A stretch of 64,000 nucleotides of DNA from Microvelia longipes (GCA_018340805.1 JACMZG010001911.1:30997727-31061726); one strand, 5' to 3'; positions 11,604 through 23,440 are shown, counted from the stretch's first letter. The notes: a model not told the origin generated them from the sequence alone. Numbers and translations are program-made.

Positions 11604-14600
11604 TAAAAGGTAGGGCTAGGATTTCCGAAAGAGGAGGTGGAGGTAGGAGGGTTAGTACTGAAAATAGCGATAGAGATTCTAGTGATTCGGAACAGGAAAA
11701 TAATAGGTTAGCCGGGAGAGGGGAAGCTGTTAGGGCCATAGAGCAAGAATCAAAATTGGAGGGTAGTAAGGTTATGTTTGATAAGGTATACATTAACGAA
11801 GTAAGAGTGCCTATGCTATATGATTCCGGGGCGACAAACGCAGTTATCAGTGAGAAAATTTGGAAAAATATTGGATCTCCAAAGCTTAAGAAAACAGGGA
11901 ATCTGACAGCTTACACGGACATACCAGTAGAAACATGAGGGAAAACAATGGTTGAGGTTACAGCGTTTAACAAAACTAAGAAACTTAGTTTATACGTGGT
12001 GAAGAAAGATGACATTCCTTTATTTGGACTGAAGTGGTACCTGGAATTTGGACTACCTTTGCCAGAAGGAGCTCGAGTGCGCACAGTTAAACAAGCAGAG
12101 GTTAAGCAAAAAACGAATAAAGCAGCAGAACAACTGGCTGAGTATAAAAACAAGGTGAAAGGAATTTTAAAGACTATGCCAAATTTAACATCAGGAGGAG
12201 TTGGGAAAATTACAGGACATAAAGCAAAACTATTTTTAAGACCAGAGGCGGTTCCAAAGGTGTGCAAAGTACGACCGGTACCGTATGCTTTGAGAGGAAG
12301 AGTGAAAGATGAACTGGAAAGATTAGTACGGGAAGGAATAATAGAAAAGGTTGACGTAACAAGAGAACCTGTTACCTGGGCGTCACCAATAGTTGTGGTT
12401 GTCAAAACGACCGGTAAGTTACGCATTTGCGCTGATTTTAAAGTTACTTTAAATCAGTATGTTGAGCCGGAAAAACATCCGTTACCTACATTTGATGATA
12501 TTATAACCAAGTTAGAGGGAGCAAAGTACTTTTGCGTCATTGACTTAAAAGATGCGTACTTACAAGTGGAAGTAGAAGAAAACAGTAGAAATTTACTGGT
12601 TATAGCAACACATAAAGGGTTTTTCCGCTACGTCAGGTTACCTTTTGGTATAAACACAGCACCATCTTTGTTTCAGAGAATTATGGACACAATAATTATC
12701 AGGCTTAGAAGGAGTAGCAGGACTCTTGGATGATCTAATAGTTTCAGCAAGAACACCAGAAGAATTGTTAGAAAGAACAACAAAATTGCTTCAGAGGTTA
12801 TTGGAGGTCGGTATAAAGATACAGGAGCAAAAGTGTCAATGGTTTTGTCAAGAGGTTACTTACCTAGGTCATCGTTTAGATGGAGATGGCATACATCCTA
12901 CACAGGAACACGTAGAAGCCATAAAGAAAATGCCAGCACCTACAAACACTAAGGAATTGAGATCATTTTTAGGCACGGTGAATTTTTTCTCAAGGTTTAT
13001 ACCAAATTTACAACCATTGTGCTCACCACTACATAGACTCACCAAAAAAGATGTAAAATGGAATTGGACCGAAACAGAAGACAAGATAATTGAAAAACTG
13101 AAAAACATTTTAACTACCGAGACAACTTTAGCTCATTTTGATCCGAATGTACCGATAGTTGTTTGCAGCGATGCCAGTGATGCGGGAGTAGGAGCAGTAC
13201 TGTTACACAAATACAAGTCAGGAGAAGAGCGACCAATTGCATATGCGTCGAGAAGTCTAAGTGAGGCGGAAAAGAAATACGCAACTATTGAAAAAGAAGC
13301 AATGGGAATCATTTTTGCTGTCCTAAAGTTGCACAGTACTTATATGGCAAAGAATTTACTCTTAGAACGGATCACAAACCGTTGGTACACATTTTTGGAG
13401 AAAACAAACCTATTGGAAAAATGACAGCAAACAGAGTTAATAGATGGGCATTAATCTTAAGCAGCTACAGGTATAAGATAGAATTCGTTTCAGGAGTTTC
13501 AAACAATGCAGCAGATTTACTATCCAGACTTCCGATGAAAAAGACAGAAAAGGACAGATTAGACGATTTTAAAAAGGACCATTTATGTCACCTGAGAGTA
13601 CCAGATTTGTTGATTTCAAAAAAGAAGCTAAGAGAAGAAACCTTAAAGGACGAGAAGCTAAGAAAAGTTATTACATTTATAATAATGGATGGCCTAAAGA
13701 AGAGAGGTCAGTCACAGGACCGATGCTGACATATTATGAAAAAAGAAAGAGTTGGCATACGAAGAAGGCATTCTACTATGGATGGGACGAATAGTAGTAC
13801 CGACAAGTCTGAGAGATGGGATTTTAGCTATTGTACATGAGGGGCACCCTGGAATTTGTGGCATGAAAGCAGCAGCGAAATTTTATGTTTGGTGGCCAGG
13901 GATAAATAATGACTTGGAACAATATGTTAAGAACTGTGTTTCCTGTCAGACAGTCAGGCCAAGAGAAATGGAAGCGCCACTATTTTCGTGGGCAACACCG
14001 GCTGAAGCATGGACAAGGATACACGTTGACTATGCAGGCCCTTTCGAAGGAAAATCATGGCTTGTAGTGGTAGATGCCTTTTCAAAGTGGGTGGAAATTC
14101 TGCCAACAAACAGTACATCCACAGCTAAAACAATCAAGCTATTAAGAGAAGTTTTTACAAGGTTTGGCTTACCTAAGAGCATTGTTTCAGACAATGGACC
14201 ACAGTTCGCATCACTTGAGTTTAGAGAGTGGTGTTCAGAGAACGGAATTACGCATATTAAGATCACACCCTACCATCCGAAGTCAAATGGTCAGGCAGAA
14301 CGGTTTGTAAGGACATTTAAAGAGAGGATGAAAGCATCAAAAGGCGGAGGAAAGGATGCGGATCAGAGACTTCAGGAATTTCTTCTGTCATACAGAAATA
14401 CGCCACATAAGTCAACAGGGTATGCCCCGGCGGAACTACTAGTGGGACATAGATTAAGGAATCGGTTAGATCTTCTAAAACCGGATCCGAGACAAGCTTT
14501 GGATGAGGCGGCGACAAAGCGGAAAATTTATCATGATAGGAAGGTAAAATTTAGGGAGTTTGAGGTGGAAGATAGAGTTTGGGTTTTAGGAAAAGGGGGG

Positions 14601-14726
14601 AAGGAGTACAGTCAGGGCAAGGTCGTGAAGAAAAATGGGGACCTGTCATACATTGTTAAGATTGGGGATAATGAAAGACGTGTACATGCAGATCAGCTTA
14701 GGGGGGATAAGTCACTAGAGCAATGA
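11504..14726 (+). pseudogene. pol: pol of element 1, multiply broken
   Basis: Domains in order: second zinc knuckle; aspartic protease with YDSGA (about 11818-11834); an in-frame TGA at 11936-11938; reverse transcriptase with VIDLKDAYLQV and LPFGINTAPS (12540-12665), a break near 12700, then LDDLIV (12726); RNase H with SDASDAGVGAV (about 13168), a break near 13335, then TDHKPL (about 13368); two breaks near 13680-13750; integrase with zinc-binding HEGHPG...CVSC (about 13837-13948), DDE residues in HVDYAGPF (about 14023), SDNGPQF (about 14188) and NGQAERF (about 14287). The last 975 bases (13752-14726) are one open frame. Domain content is complete, but reading is impossible without corrections. 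Most breaks look like single-base indels. Confidence 0.9.
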
Positions 14727-14744
14727 TAGTTTAGGGGCTTAATT

Positions 14745-14758
14745 AAGAGGGGGAGAAA
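14745..14758 (+). other. Polypurine tract of element 1
   Basis: AAGAGGGGGAGAAA directly abuts the TG of the 3' LTR, the expected site for plus-strand DNA priming. It lies 19 bases after the end of the integrase frame. Confidence 0.85.
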
Positions 14759-14935
14759 TGTAGTATATTGAGTTAATTAGTTATTATTATTTATTGTTTG
14801 GCTACACTGACTGACTTTTAAACTGACAGATTTATAATGTTTATGTTTTGTTTCTTGTATTATTTTTCAAATAAACGAGAGATCATGGCTTTTGTCTTTG
14901 GTGTTTTACATTTAGTTTAAATATAGTTTACAATA
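14759..14935 (+). repeat. 3' LTR of element 1
   Basis: It starts TGTAGTATATTGAGTTAATT and ends GTTTACAATA, about 177 bp. It shares the AATAAA block with the 5' copy. The differences are mostly one-to-few-base length changes in T/A runs. Confidence 0.9.
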
Positions 14936-14940
14936 AAATT

Positions 14941-15110
14941 AATTTAGATGTATGCATGTTACCAACCAACCTCTTTGAGGTGCCACGGCCTATGGCCGAA
15001 CATTTATAAAAGTTATTTTGTTTGAGTCATTGTAATCTTGTATCTATAGTTTATAACCTTTTATAAATAATAAATTGCTTATTTATTTATATTTATTTAT
15101 TTATTTATAA
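14941..15110 (+). mobile_element. Probable LINE 3' end (truncated)
   Basis: TTTGAGGTGCCACGGCCTAT GGCCGAACA forms a short stem (CGGCC-TAT-GGCCG). It is followed by ~80 bases of AT-rich tail and a (TTTA)n run. A related sequence in reverse lies at about 42950-43080 (GGCACCACGGCTTAGTGCCG). A short GC-rich stem just before a microsatellite tail, without upstream coding, fits a 5'-truncated non-LTR retrotransposon. The family is not identified. Confidence 0.5.
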
Positions 15111-15112
15111 AA

Positions 15113-15216
15113 ATGAGTGAGAGAAAGCGAGAAAAGAGAGAGAAGCGAGAAAAAGAGAGAGAAAGCGAGAAAAAGAGAGAGAAAGCGAGAAAAAGAGAGA
15201 GAAAGAAAGAGAGGAG
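15113..15216. repeat. GAGA-rich tandem repeat
   Basis: Repeats of GAGAAAGCGAGAAAAAGAGA with about 20-bp periodicity give a purine-only strand for about 100 bases. Possible triplex-forming or GAGA-factor-like sequence, but no function is shown. Confidence 0.85.
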
Positions 15217-16880
15217 GTGACACCGAGCATTAGCAATATTAGAGACAATCGTTACTTACTTATTTAAAAACAAAAATTTATTAAATTAATTTTATATTGA
15301 AAATTTATTATTTATAATTTATTTAAAGACACTGGATGGGACTGAAATAACAACTTCTTACTTCTTTAAATGACTATATTTCGCCTGACCCCAGGCATAC
15401 TCATGTCTACTAACCTAAACCTAAAATACAAATGATATTAATTCATTGACGACTTATATATAACATCACAATTAAAATAATTGTAAGAGGCTAAAATAGT
15501 TTATTATTTATGTTTTTAAATAGTTTATTATTTATGTTTTTACACTTATCCTACTACAAAATGCACAACAAACACTACCTAGTGTTTGTGTACTACAAAC
15601 ACTTATCTTACTATAAAATAAAATATTAATAGTAATTAATCAAAGCTATAGAAAGGTCGCTTTAAATTAAGAAATCTTTCAAAAACTTTTCATTGGTAAT
15701 CAGAAGTATTAAGAATCTTATTTTCCTACCAACAAAGAAAAAAAATATCTTCTCCAGAAATATTTTCTTATATCTTATTTTCTTTCTACAGTTAAGTAGA
15801 AGAAAAACAAAAATATTTCTAATAATAGTAATATATTGATAATATCGAAAGCAACAATCTAGAAAAATATTTCTAATCTAAATTCAGTTTGTTTATATAC
15901 CTTTTTTTTGGCTAAAAAAGATTTTAAAAAGTAACATAGATAATTTGTTATATACGAAATAAAGAAAATTTTGAAATTATTCAAATTATCTTGCAAGTTC
16001 TTAAACTTTGGAAGTTTAACAATAAGTTTACTATTTATTTTTTTTTCGGGGACGATCTGAGAACGAAGTTTGAACTGAGAACGAACTGAGGCTCTGAAGT
16101 TTGTGTTTCCCTGATATAATTACTCAAACCTCATTAACTACACATGCTCTTAAGGGGATAAAATCGTAGTGTTTAATTAGTGCAAAACGAATCATTTTTT
16201 TAATCTTTTACTCAAAAAAGAAAACTACCATTGTCAATCCAGTATTATTTTATTAAAAAATTTCGTCATAAGTTTTGACAAATTTAAATTCGTGACTCAA
16301 AACTAAAATGTCAGCGCTGCACTAGTTTTGAAACCTTTTTTATTTTACAGAATCTTCGTGCTATTTTAATAAATACAATCAGATTTCGTATTTAACAAGG
16401 GGTGCTATATTATCTGATTTTTGAGACCTAGGATGAGAAATTTATCAATAACAATGCTTAAGTAAAGGTTAGATGTAAATTTAAGTTTAAAAAGCGAAAA
16501 GATAATTTTATGAAAATATGTATTTAGATTATCTAAAGTCTAATACATCAGGTTACTCAAAATTTCTATCGGCTTTACATGGTAGACTTCTAAGACGCAC
16601 ATTATAAGCAAATATTTCCCTTTTAAAAAATAAATAAATTGATTCGTTTTAGCTTTACTGACGACCATCAAGAGGGTACGTGCAACTGAAATATTTGCTT
16701 GGTGAATTAAAATCATATTATATGTATGATTGGTTGAATTTAGAGGTTATGCTACCAACGTAACAAACCAACCGATCCCAATCTTGATTTTTTGTTTCTC
16801 TCACTTAAACTTGTGCATGCTCTGTTATGCTTATTTAACATATGTTTTTGTTGTATTTAAATATGTATAGTTACATAGGT
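15217..16880. other. AT-rich stretch, no gene seen
   Basis: A 24-bp direct duplication (AATAGTTTATTATTTATGTTTTT) occurs near 15495-15541. No open frame or RNA gene was recognised. Confidence 0.45.
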
Positions 16881-17272
16881 ATCCCAACAAAATCACATGT
16901 GTGTAAAAAAGAGCCAAGTCTAGTGTAAAAAGTTGTTATATCATTGAATAAGCCAAGTCGTAGGTTTCCAATAATGCTTGAAAATATATGAGGTCTTGGC
17001 GGTTTCACATTGTGACTTACGCAGCTTGAGGTAGTGTGGTACTAAACATCTTGTATAGAGTGCAGACATTCACTATAATTCAGCCTATTTAGTAAGCTTA
17101 TTATGGATTGCTGTGTGTGCCGCGTGATGATCAAGTCACAAAGTGAAACCACCGCAAGACATTATATATTTTCAAGCATTATTGGGAACCTACGACTTGG
17201 CTTATTCAATGAACTCACAACTTTTTACGCTAGACTTAGCTCTTTTTTACACGCATGTGTTTTTGAAGGGAT
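16881..17272. mobile_element. Foldback/MITE with ~150-bp inverted arms
   Basis: The left arm (16881 to about 17030) and right arm (about 17120-17272) are reverse complements with scattered mismatches. Both contain GTGTAAAAAAGAGC(C/T)AAGTCTA, GAATAAGCCAAGTCGTAGGTT and AATAATGCTTGAAAATATAT. Ends begin ATCCC, and the loop is about 90 bases. No clear target duplication is seen. The plus frame 17103-17330 is a shadow of the right arm. Transcripts could form long double-stranded RNA. Confidence 0.75.
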
Positions 17273-18268
17273 CTCATTCCTTTTTGTAAGCTTAAACATT
17301 ATTCCAAAATACACCAAGGAATATTATTAAATTATTAATTAGTTTCAGCATATTGCACCACTTATTTATTACTAATCAGTTACAATTTCTTTAACTACGC
17401 AATAGATAAATTCATAGGTAGAACATATTTAGTAGAAACAGTCAGAAAAATCTAACTGAAAATGTTAAATATAAACCAAATTTCAAATGTCAATACGATT
17501 GCTGGAAGTGCCTTAGAATTTTGATGAGTGAGTGTCGAAACTGCCTAACTTTAAGCCATTATATCTCAACATCTGTGAATGGTAAAGATATGAAATACGG
17601 TAGAATTGGTCAGCTCAACAAGATCTTTTAGTTAATATTAAAATTATATTTTTTAATGTCCTTAATAAAAAGATACGAGAGGGAGGAAATAGCCTCGGAT
17701 GCTTTCTGTAAAGGATGGTACACCAGTGACCGCTTGACTTGGCGGGGCACTGCCAAGCCCCCAGATAAAGATGTAATTTTTAAGGTGCATTAACGCTAAT
17801 GAACCACCCTTTCGTTATCAATTTATTATCAGCGACGGTGGTGCTGCTACGAACTTTGAATCGCGAATAGAGTAGTTGTTTCATAACCGTTTCAATTTCT
17901 GATCGTAATTCTATTACCTCTTGTAACTCAGGTATCCCAACAGGTTTCTCACTCTAGTCAGGTCTATCTCAGGTTTAAATTTGATTATTTTTTAAACATT
18001 TGACGAATTTCCAGAGAAATAAAAACGTTATAATAAGAACTTAAATAAAACTTAAAATTTATCTCAAAGCCCTCAGAGAGTGCACAGTCCACACTTTTCG
18101 TATTTAATATCGCGCAATATATTGGGTGACAACAAAATAATAATGTTTTTGTAATGTATTGCAAACACTATTTTTCCTTTTGGTCACACGTCTTTTTATA
18201 AAAGGTTTAATTAACCAAAAACGAAATAAAGTAATAAATAAAATTAAGTCATGAAGAACTAATAGGTT
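17273..18268. other. No gene seen
   Basis: Mostly AT-rich, with a slightly GC-richer patch at 17690-17900. No coding or RNA motif was recognised. Confidence 0.4.
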
Positions 18269-18571
18269 TCAGGATTTCTTCTCATTATTAAGAGATAATC
18301 TAATGGAGGGGAAAGTCAAGTTCCTGACTAGCCTCGGAGCTATGACAGGACCGTCGTGACAGTCATAAAGTTTAAAGAATGTTGTACACCATGTTCCTGG
18401 CAGGGAGAGATACGCCCTCTTTGTAAACGTGACTCGTCTTAATTCGTAGAGACTGCAGGGCTCGAAACTTGGGCCATCCAAACTAGCCCTGTTTAAAAAA
18501 ATAACCTTCAGGGTATTGTCAGGGAACACGCCCCTTCGAAAAAATATACCTTCTTTATCAGAATGTAACAT
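18269..18571 (-). CDS. Unassigned open frame, 100 codons (doubtful)
   Basis: The frame begins with ATG near 18571 and has balanced amino-acid content (FEPCSLYELRR, LPGTWCTTFF), unlike the AT-run translations around it. I recognise no domain, signal peptide or membrane segment. It could be an exon, a relic of a transposon, or a chance frame in a GC-richer patch. Confidence 0.15.
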   Translation of the reverse strand: MLHSDKEGIFFRRGVFPDNTLKVIFLNRASLDGPSFEPCSLYELRRVTFTKRAYLSLPGTWCTTFFKLYDCHDGPVIAPRLVRNLTFPSIRLSLNNEKKS

Positions 18572-18789
18572 TTGTCCGAACCTAATTTTTATATTTTATT
18601 CAAATTTCTTTATTTAAAAAAATATGTGAAAAATTAATAAGTTTTCCTCAGAAAGACCAAATATATTATAAATAATAAGTTACTTCTGTAAAGAGAATGA
18701 TACAAACGAGGTACGGTCAATCAATGTGGTAGTTTATCCTAGTAATAGTGTGTGTGCAGTAGTACTAGAGTAGTGCGGTAGTCTATCCT

Positions 18790-18995
18790 AGTAATAGTGT
18801 GTGCCGCCTAACAATCGTATCTCACAGAGCATTTTTGGTAGAGAGTTGAAACTTAGTACAAAAATCATACTTTACTAACAGATACTTTAGTTGTGCTATC
18901 CGGTAAATAATGTTTTTACATCAATAACCGGCAATAATTTCGAAAATTCATTAAACGCGGAAAAATGTTTGATCCATTCGATCGAAAATCAGTTA
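18790..18995 (+). repeat. Family C repeat, partial copy
   Basis: It shares GAGAGTTGAAACTT, then CAAAAATCA, TGTGCTATCCGGTAAATAAT, AATTTCGAAAATTCAT and ACGCGGAAAAATG with the long copy at 44.1-44.9 kb. Only the middle third of the family is present. Confidence 0.65.
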
Positions 18996-19024
18996 TAGAA
19001 ATATTCAAAAGATTAAAAATAAAC

Positions 19025-19125
19025 CTAAAATAGGTTAGCACCGGTCCGGGATTCGAACCGACAACCCTTCAAGATCCCAAGCGACCGCTTTAACAGCAGA
19101 GCTAAGTGAGATTACTAACGCTGAG
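19025..19125 (-). repeat. tRNA-like relic or SINE head
   Basis: On the minus strand, AGCTCTGCTGTTAAAGCGG resembles a pol III A box region and GGTTCGAATCC is a perfect B box. The anticodon-arm region GTCGCTTGGGATCTTGA resembles a proline tRNA arm, but its stem is broken. The T stem does not pair and the spacing is too long for a cloverleaf. This is most likely a degenerate tRNA-derived retroposon, not a working tRNA. Confidence 0.5.
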
Positions 19126-19404
19126 TAGCTATAATTTATACTAATACTCACAAAACAACATTCTCTAGGTTAACCATAAAACACCAATTATTTTATTTTA
19201 AACATGTCTAAATGAAAATTGACGTGTTAAATCTCGATGGATGTTTCAGGACTAATTTCTGAAAAATGTATAATAAAAGTTTTCTTTTTTAAGTACTAGT
19301 GCTCTAATTGGTTAGTATTATAAGGTAAATTGTCTATACTGATTTCTGCAATGGACATAACCTAACATTTCAACCACAAAAAATTGCTTTCATTCATAAA
19401 GACC

Positions 19405-19443
19405 CTCCAATTGAATCACCTTTATAAGGTGATTCAATTGGAG
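19405..19443. repeat. Perfect 18-bp inverted repeat
   Basis: CTCCAATTGAATCACCTT, a 3-base loop TAT, then the exact reverse complement. It could be the remnant of a palindromic MITE or a structured transcript hairpin. It is too short and unsupported for a microRNA call. Confidence 0.85.
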
Positions 19444-20926
19444 AGTTTATAACTCTATCAGCTTGGATCAGTTTATACTATCAGTTAGTAAGTCATCTGA
19501 ACATTCCCTCGTATAATAAAAATGTATTACAGACTACTACGTCATCAGAAATATTTCTATTAAATTAAAAATACTTAACAAATATCAGATTCAGGAAGAA
19601 ATTTGTTTCTGTATTATAATTCATATTCATACGTTCTTACAAAAATTTAAACATATGGGACAGTTTGTCCGCACAGCGCAGCTTAGTAAGTTTGGTGGAA
19701 GTTAATGAATAACCGCTCGAGCGGGTTATCTCTTTCTGCTATTAAAGCAAAAAGAGAAGAATAGGAAGAGTCTTGAAGAATCGTTTGTTGAGTTTTTTCA
19801 AACATTGAAAAAGTAACATAAACGCCTTCGACTAATAATATTATCAAATAAACTGTTCAAAAGTACAGTAACGTTTACAATAGAATGTTTAACATAAGAA
19901 AAAACACAAAAAAGTCATAAATTCAACAAACATTGATTCAATAATATAACCTTAACAAACTCTTAGAGGAGGTTTCATTCTGGTAACACTAAGTTCCAAA
20001 AAAATGTTTCAAGTTTCTCAATTTATTGGGATAGGTTATGCTTACCACTAGCAATATCTCTTCTGTTTACGTCAGTGTGGAATCCAAAATTGTCGCTATA
20101 CGCCTAATTAGAGTAGTAAAATTAGTTAAATTATGAAGAAAAAAAAAACGGCTAATCCTCAAATGAAATGGTTAAAATCAAACCTAAAATGGGGTAAGTA
20201 AACTGTTATATATGTAGTGTACTTAAATTTTGACGCAAATACATGCTTAAAGTTTGGGAGGGGGTTGAGGAATAATATTAAAACCCACTTGTTTAGCCAC
20301 AAAGATAGGTTTAACGTATGTTTTACTTATGTTTAACTACACTTCAGTCAAAACTATACTAGTATAAATGGTTGTATCAGTGAAATTCTTAAGATTGTTA
20401 ACGAAACAGATTACACTACAGGTTTACATTATAGCAATAATTATTGACTCATTCATTCGATTTTAGTCATTATTATCCATTACATTTCTGGCAGAATTTA
20501 TGTAGAACCAGTATTTCATCATGCCGAGCTTAAAATGTCTTAAATTTAGGTTAACAACAGTATAATTGTTTAAATATTTTTAAAAAAGGTTTTATTAGTG
20601 CTAAAGAGCAACCAATTTGATGTTTTATTACTATGTTAACAAACACACCTGATGCAATAAAAACGGTTTTCGACTATCATAAAAAAAACATTATGGTATC
20701 GCTCATTAAAAAAATTAAAATACCATAAATTATACAAGTACTTATCTTGATATAATAAAAAAAAATCTCAAATGTTAATCTTAAATTTAGTTTTATAAAA
20801 TGTTTCAAGCTTTCTAACTTGGTTTAAAACTAAAGATTGTAAGCAAACATATCCAAGAAGTAAAATGTGCTGGTAATCTATAATTAAATAACGTTTTTCA
20901 ATTTTATTTTTCCTATTTTTTATAAG
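19444..20926. other. AT-rich stretch, no gene seen
   Basis: Low-complexity AT-rich DNA without recognisable coding or RNA features. Confidence 0.45.
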
Positions 20927-21220
20927 AACTCATAACCTGTAGAATATCCTAAATAACTCATAACTGGTGGAACATCCCAAATGACTCATAAGTAGTGGAA
21001 TATCCTAAATAACTCATAACTGGTGGAATATCCTAAATAACTCATAACTGGTGGAATATCCTAAATAACTCATAACTGGTGGAATATCCTAAATAACTCA
21101 TAACTGGTGGAATATCCTAAATAACTCATAACTGGTGGAATATCCTAAATAACTCATAACTGGTGGAATATCCTAAATAACTCATAACTGGGGGAACATC
21201 CTAAATGACTCATACTGGTT
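20927..21220. repeat. 28-bp minisatellite, about ten copies
   Basis: The unit AACTCATAACTGGTGGAATA plus TCCTAAAT repeats about ten times head to tail. The inner copies are essentially identical and the first three and last are divergent. That is the pattern expected of unequal exchange or slippage homogenising the middle. There are no spacers, so it is not a CRISPR array. Confidence 0.95.
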
Positions 21221-22369
21221 AAAAAAGGGTATACTTACTCTAAAAAATGGGTATGGAGTACCTCGGAACTTTTCCTCACATTATCAGATTTTAATATTTT
21301 AGTGGAGTTGAAAGCTTGGAAAGTTAATTGAAATTAAAGAAAAAACTGATATTTAACACTAACAAGTCAAAACTCCAGTACAAAGTTGCTCTAAACTAAT
21401 AGGTTGAATAAAACTAGAAATTATACAGTTTCGAGCACCAAAGTTGTTTAGTTTATTTACCAAAAAAACAAAAAAATATAATTCGTCTACTGGTAAGCTT
21501 TTACATGCTTTAAATGTTAAAGTTTCTAAACTAAGGCTAAATGAATTTAAAGAATTAACTGGATTTTAAGCAGAATCCGGAAACCGATAAAAACTAATTT
21601 AAGATATGAACATTTTAAGCAAGATCCTGGATCTTGTCCGGGATAAATGATTACTCTGGCCTGGGATAATTGAGGGGACTGTACTATAGAAATCTGGTCG
21701 CAATGCAAATGGTTCTATCCTCGACCCCAACCGCGCTTAGTAATAATAATAATAACAATTTTCTCTGTTTCCAAGTGTGCGGCCACGAGACCATAAGAAC
21801 CATACAATCTACATGTGCATCAACATAAAATCCTTAAAAAATAAGGGAAAACCCTGGTCCAACGACTCTTGTAAGTTCAAATTTGTCATTTTTATTTTGC
21901 CAACTTTTACCCAAATATAAAACAAACTACTACAATAGATTTTTTTTAACAAAAATCCATGATATATGTCAAACAATAGCAAAATTAAAAGTACTGAAAT
22001 GTAATCATATTAGTAACAAATTTCTTAAGATTTAATTCGGTTTAAAAAAGGCAATATTAGGTAGGGTATCCTATAATTGAATTTTCAAAGTTACCAAAAG
22101 TAGTAAAAAAATTACCATATTTAATGGTAAATTAGAATTTTGATCTCTAAAAAGTTTTACTATCATGGGACTGTTTTTTCACCGCACCGCGAAACAGAGG
22201 AGGGTTACATTTAATTATGCCTGCCGCGAGGGGGTATTCTGGTTGCTCCGGGTAATACCCCCTGGACCCCTCCCTTAAAAGATACCCTGAAATCAATTTT
22301 TAAAATTTTCGATTACTGAAAATTAAAAAAAATCTCAGCAATGTCTTGTCTCGTTATTCTTGTCTGAAA
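21221..22369. other. No gene seen; family C end fragment and GC-richer patch
   Basis: At about 21235-21285 GGGTATGGAGTACCTCGGAA CTTTTCC matches the end of family C. A GC-richer patch at 22170-22285 includes GGGTAATACCCCC. No gene was recognised. Confidence 0.4.
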
Positions 22370-23065
22370 AATTCTATCCTTCGAACAGCACAACTAAACC
22401 TTAGAATATACAATTCGGCAAATTATACTGCTACACATCTGCGGACTTGCTTCGCTCGTCCTCAGATAGTAAATACATCCATCCAGGACGCTAGAATCTG
22501 ACTACGCTAGAATCTGTTTAACTTTTATGATCCACCAAAAAGCATGGATATATATGTCATACTGAAACTAATCTTAGTAAACATATCTTTTTATGTAAAG
22601 GTATACATTTCTATGGATAAAAACTCGATTAGATTATTTTCCAATTTTTAAAAAATGTACCCTAAAAGTCATTTGATAAAAATTGAACTAATGCTACCTA
22701 CATACGCGCCAAATCTCAATCAAAAGGCAATAACCAATGACCAAAAGGCAATAACCGATAACCAAAAGGCAATAACCGATAACCAAAAGGCAATAACCAA
22801 TAACCAAAAGGCAATATTTTTCCGCGTTTTATGATTTTTAGAAATTCTAACTGATTCATTATAGCGGGTTATAGCACAACTACACCTATTAATTTTAGTA
22901 GCAAGTTTCAACTCTCTAGCATTATAAACTGGAAGCTACGATAATAACAGACATAAACAGGCAGACAACTTTGTAAAAACCACTAAGGAGGCCATGACGG
23001 TTTCGGTTTTTTGCAAACAATATTTTCCTATTATACCTACGGTACAAATGAGGAAAAGTTAAATT
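22370..23065 (-). repeat. Family C repeat, near-full copy
   Basis: Read on the minus strand it starts TTTTCCTCATTTGTACCGTA GG and ends with the GAGCGAAGCAAGTCC block (22440-22465). It shares the GCATAAAT/GAGAGTTGAAACTTG and CGCGGAAAAAT blocks with copies at 44.1 and 51.4 kb. An internal 21-bp minisatellite has expanded inside it. There is no open frame apart from repeat translations. Confidence 0.7.
22722..22816. repeat. 21-bp minisatellite within family C
   Basis: Four full copies and one partial copy of AAAAGGCAATAACCGATAAC C, with one or two substitutions. As the unit is a multiple of three, the minus strand gives a repetitive hydrophobic translation (IAFWLSV). That is a by-product of the repeat, not a gene. 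Confidence 0.9.
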
Positions 23066-23421
23066 ACTTAAACTAAAATATATATGGCAGATATCTAATC
23101 AAAAATTAATATTAACAATCCCTTACGTCAACATAAACGAAATTCAAAAGTGTGAAATTTAATACTGCCCTCCACAGCACAAGATTTTCTTAGAGCATTT
23201 CTTTTGGGGATAAATTCGCTAATGGGATAGGCGTCACGGCGGAAGTCGAACCTCGGACCACGACACAAATCCGTTTCAGAGGTCTCTAATAACGAAAACA
23301 TACGTTTCGCGAAACTTATTAAACTAAAAGAGGATTAAACTAAAGTTTAATCCTCTCCTTCTATCTCGTCACCAACTGTAAATTCTCTTCTATCATTTAT
23401 ACTAAGGTATTTTCTATTTCA

Positions 23422-23440
23422 ATATATATATATATACATA

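Larger units (their letters stand above)
10510..14935 (+). mobile_element. Decayed Ty3/gypsy LTR retrotransposon (element 1), Mag-like
   Basis: Two LTRs of about 180 bp flank an interior with a primer binding site, gag, protease, reverse transcriptase, RNase H, integrase and a polypurine tract, in Ty3/gypsy order. AAATT borders both ends (10505-10509 and 14936-14940), a plausible 5-bp duplication if the LTRs end ...CAATA. In DNA this AT-rich the match is only moderate evidence. The LTRs differ by several small indels and substitutions, and the interior has at least six frame breaks plus one in-frame TGA, so the copy is old and non-functional. The tRNA-Ser-like primer site and paired Cys/His knuckles suggest the Mag group. 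Confidence 0.93.

Noticed and set aside
19025..19125. Functional tRNA-Pro-like gene
   Set aside because: A and B boxes are present, but anticodon and T stems do not pair and spacing is wrong for a cloverleaf.
20927..21220. CRISPR-like regular array
   Set aside because: The units abut with no unique spacers, and the genome is eukaryotic. It is a minisatellite.
22720..22911. Hydrophobic repeat protein (IAFWLSV repeats)
   Set aside because: Produced by a 21-bp minisatellite within family C. Neighbouring copies of the family have no such frame.
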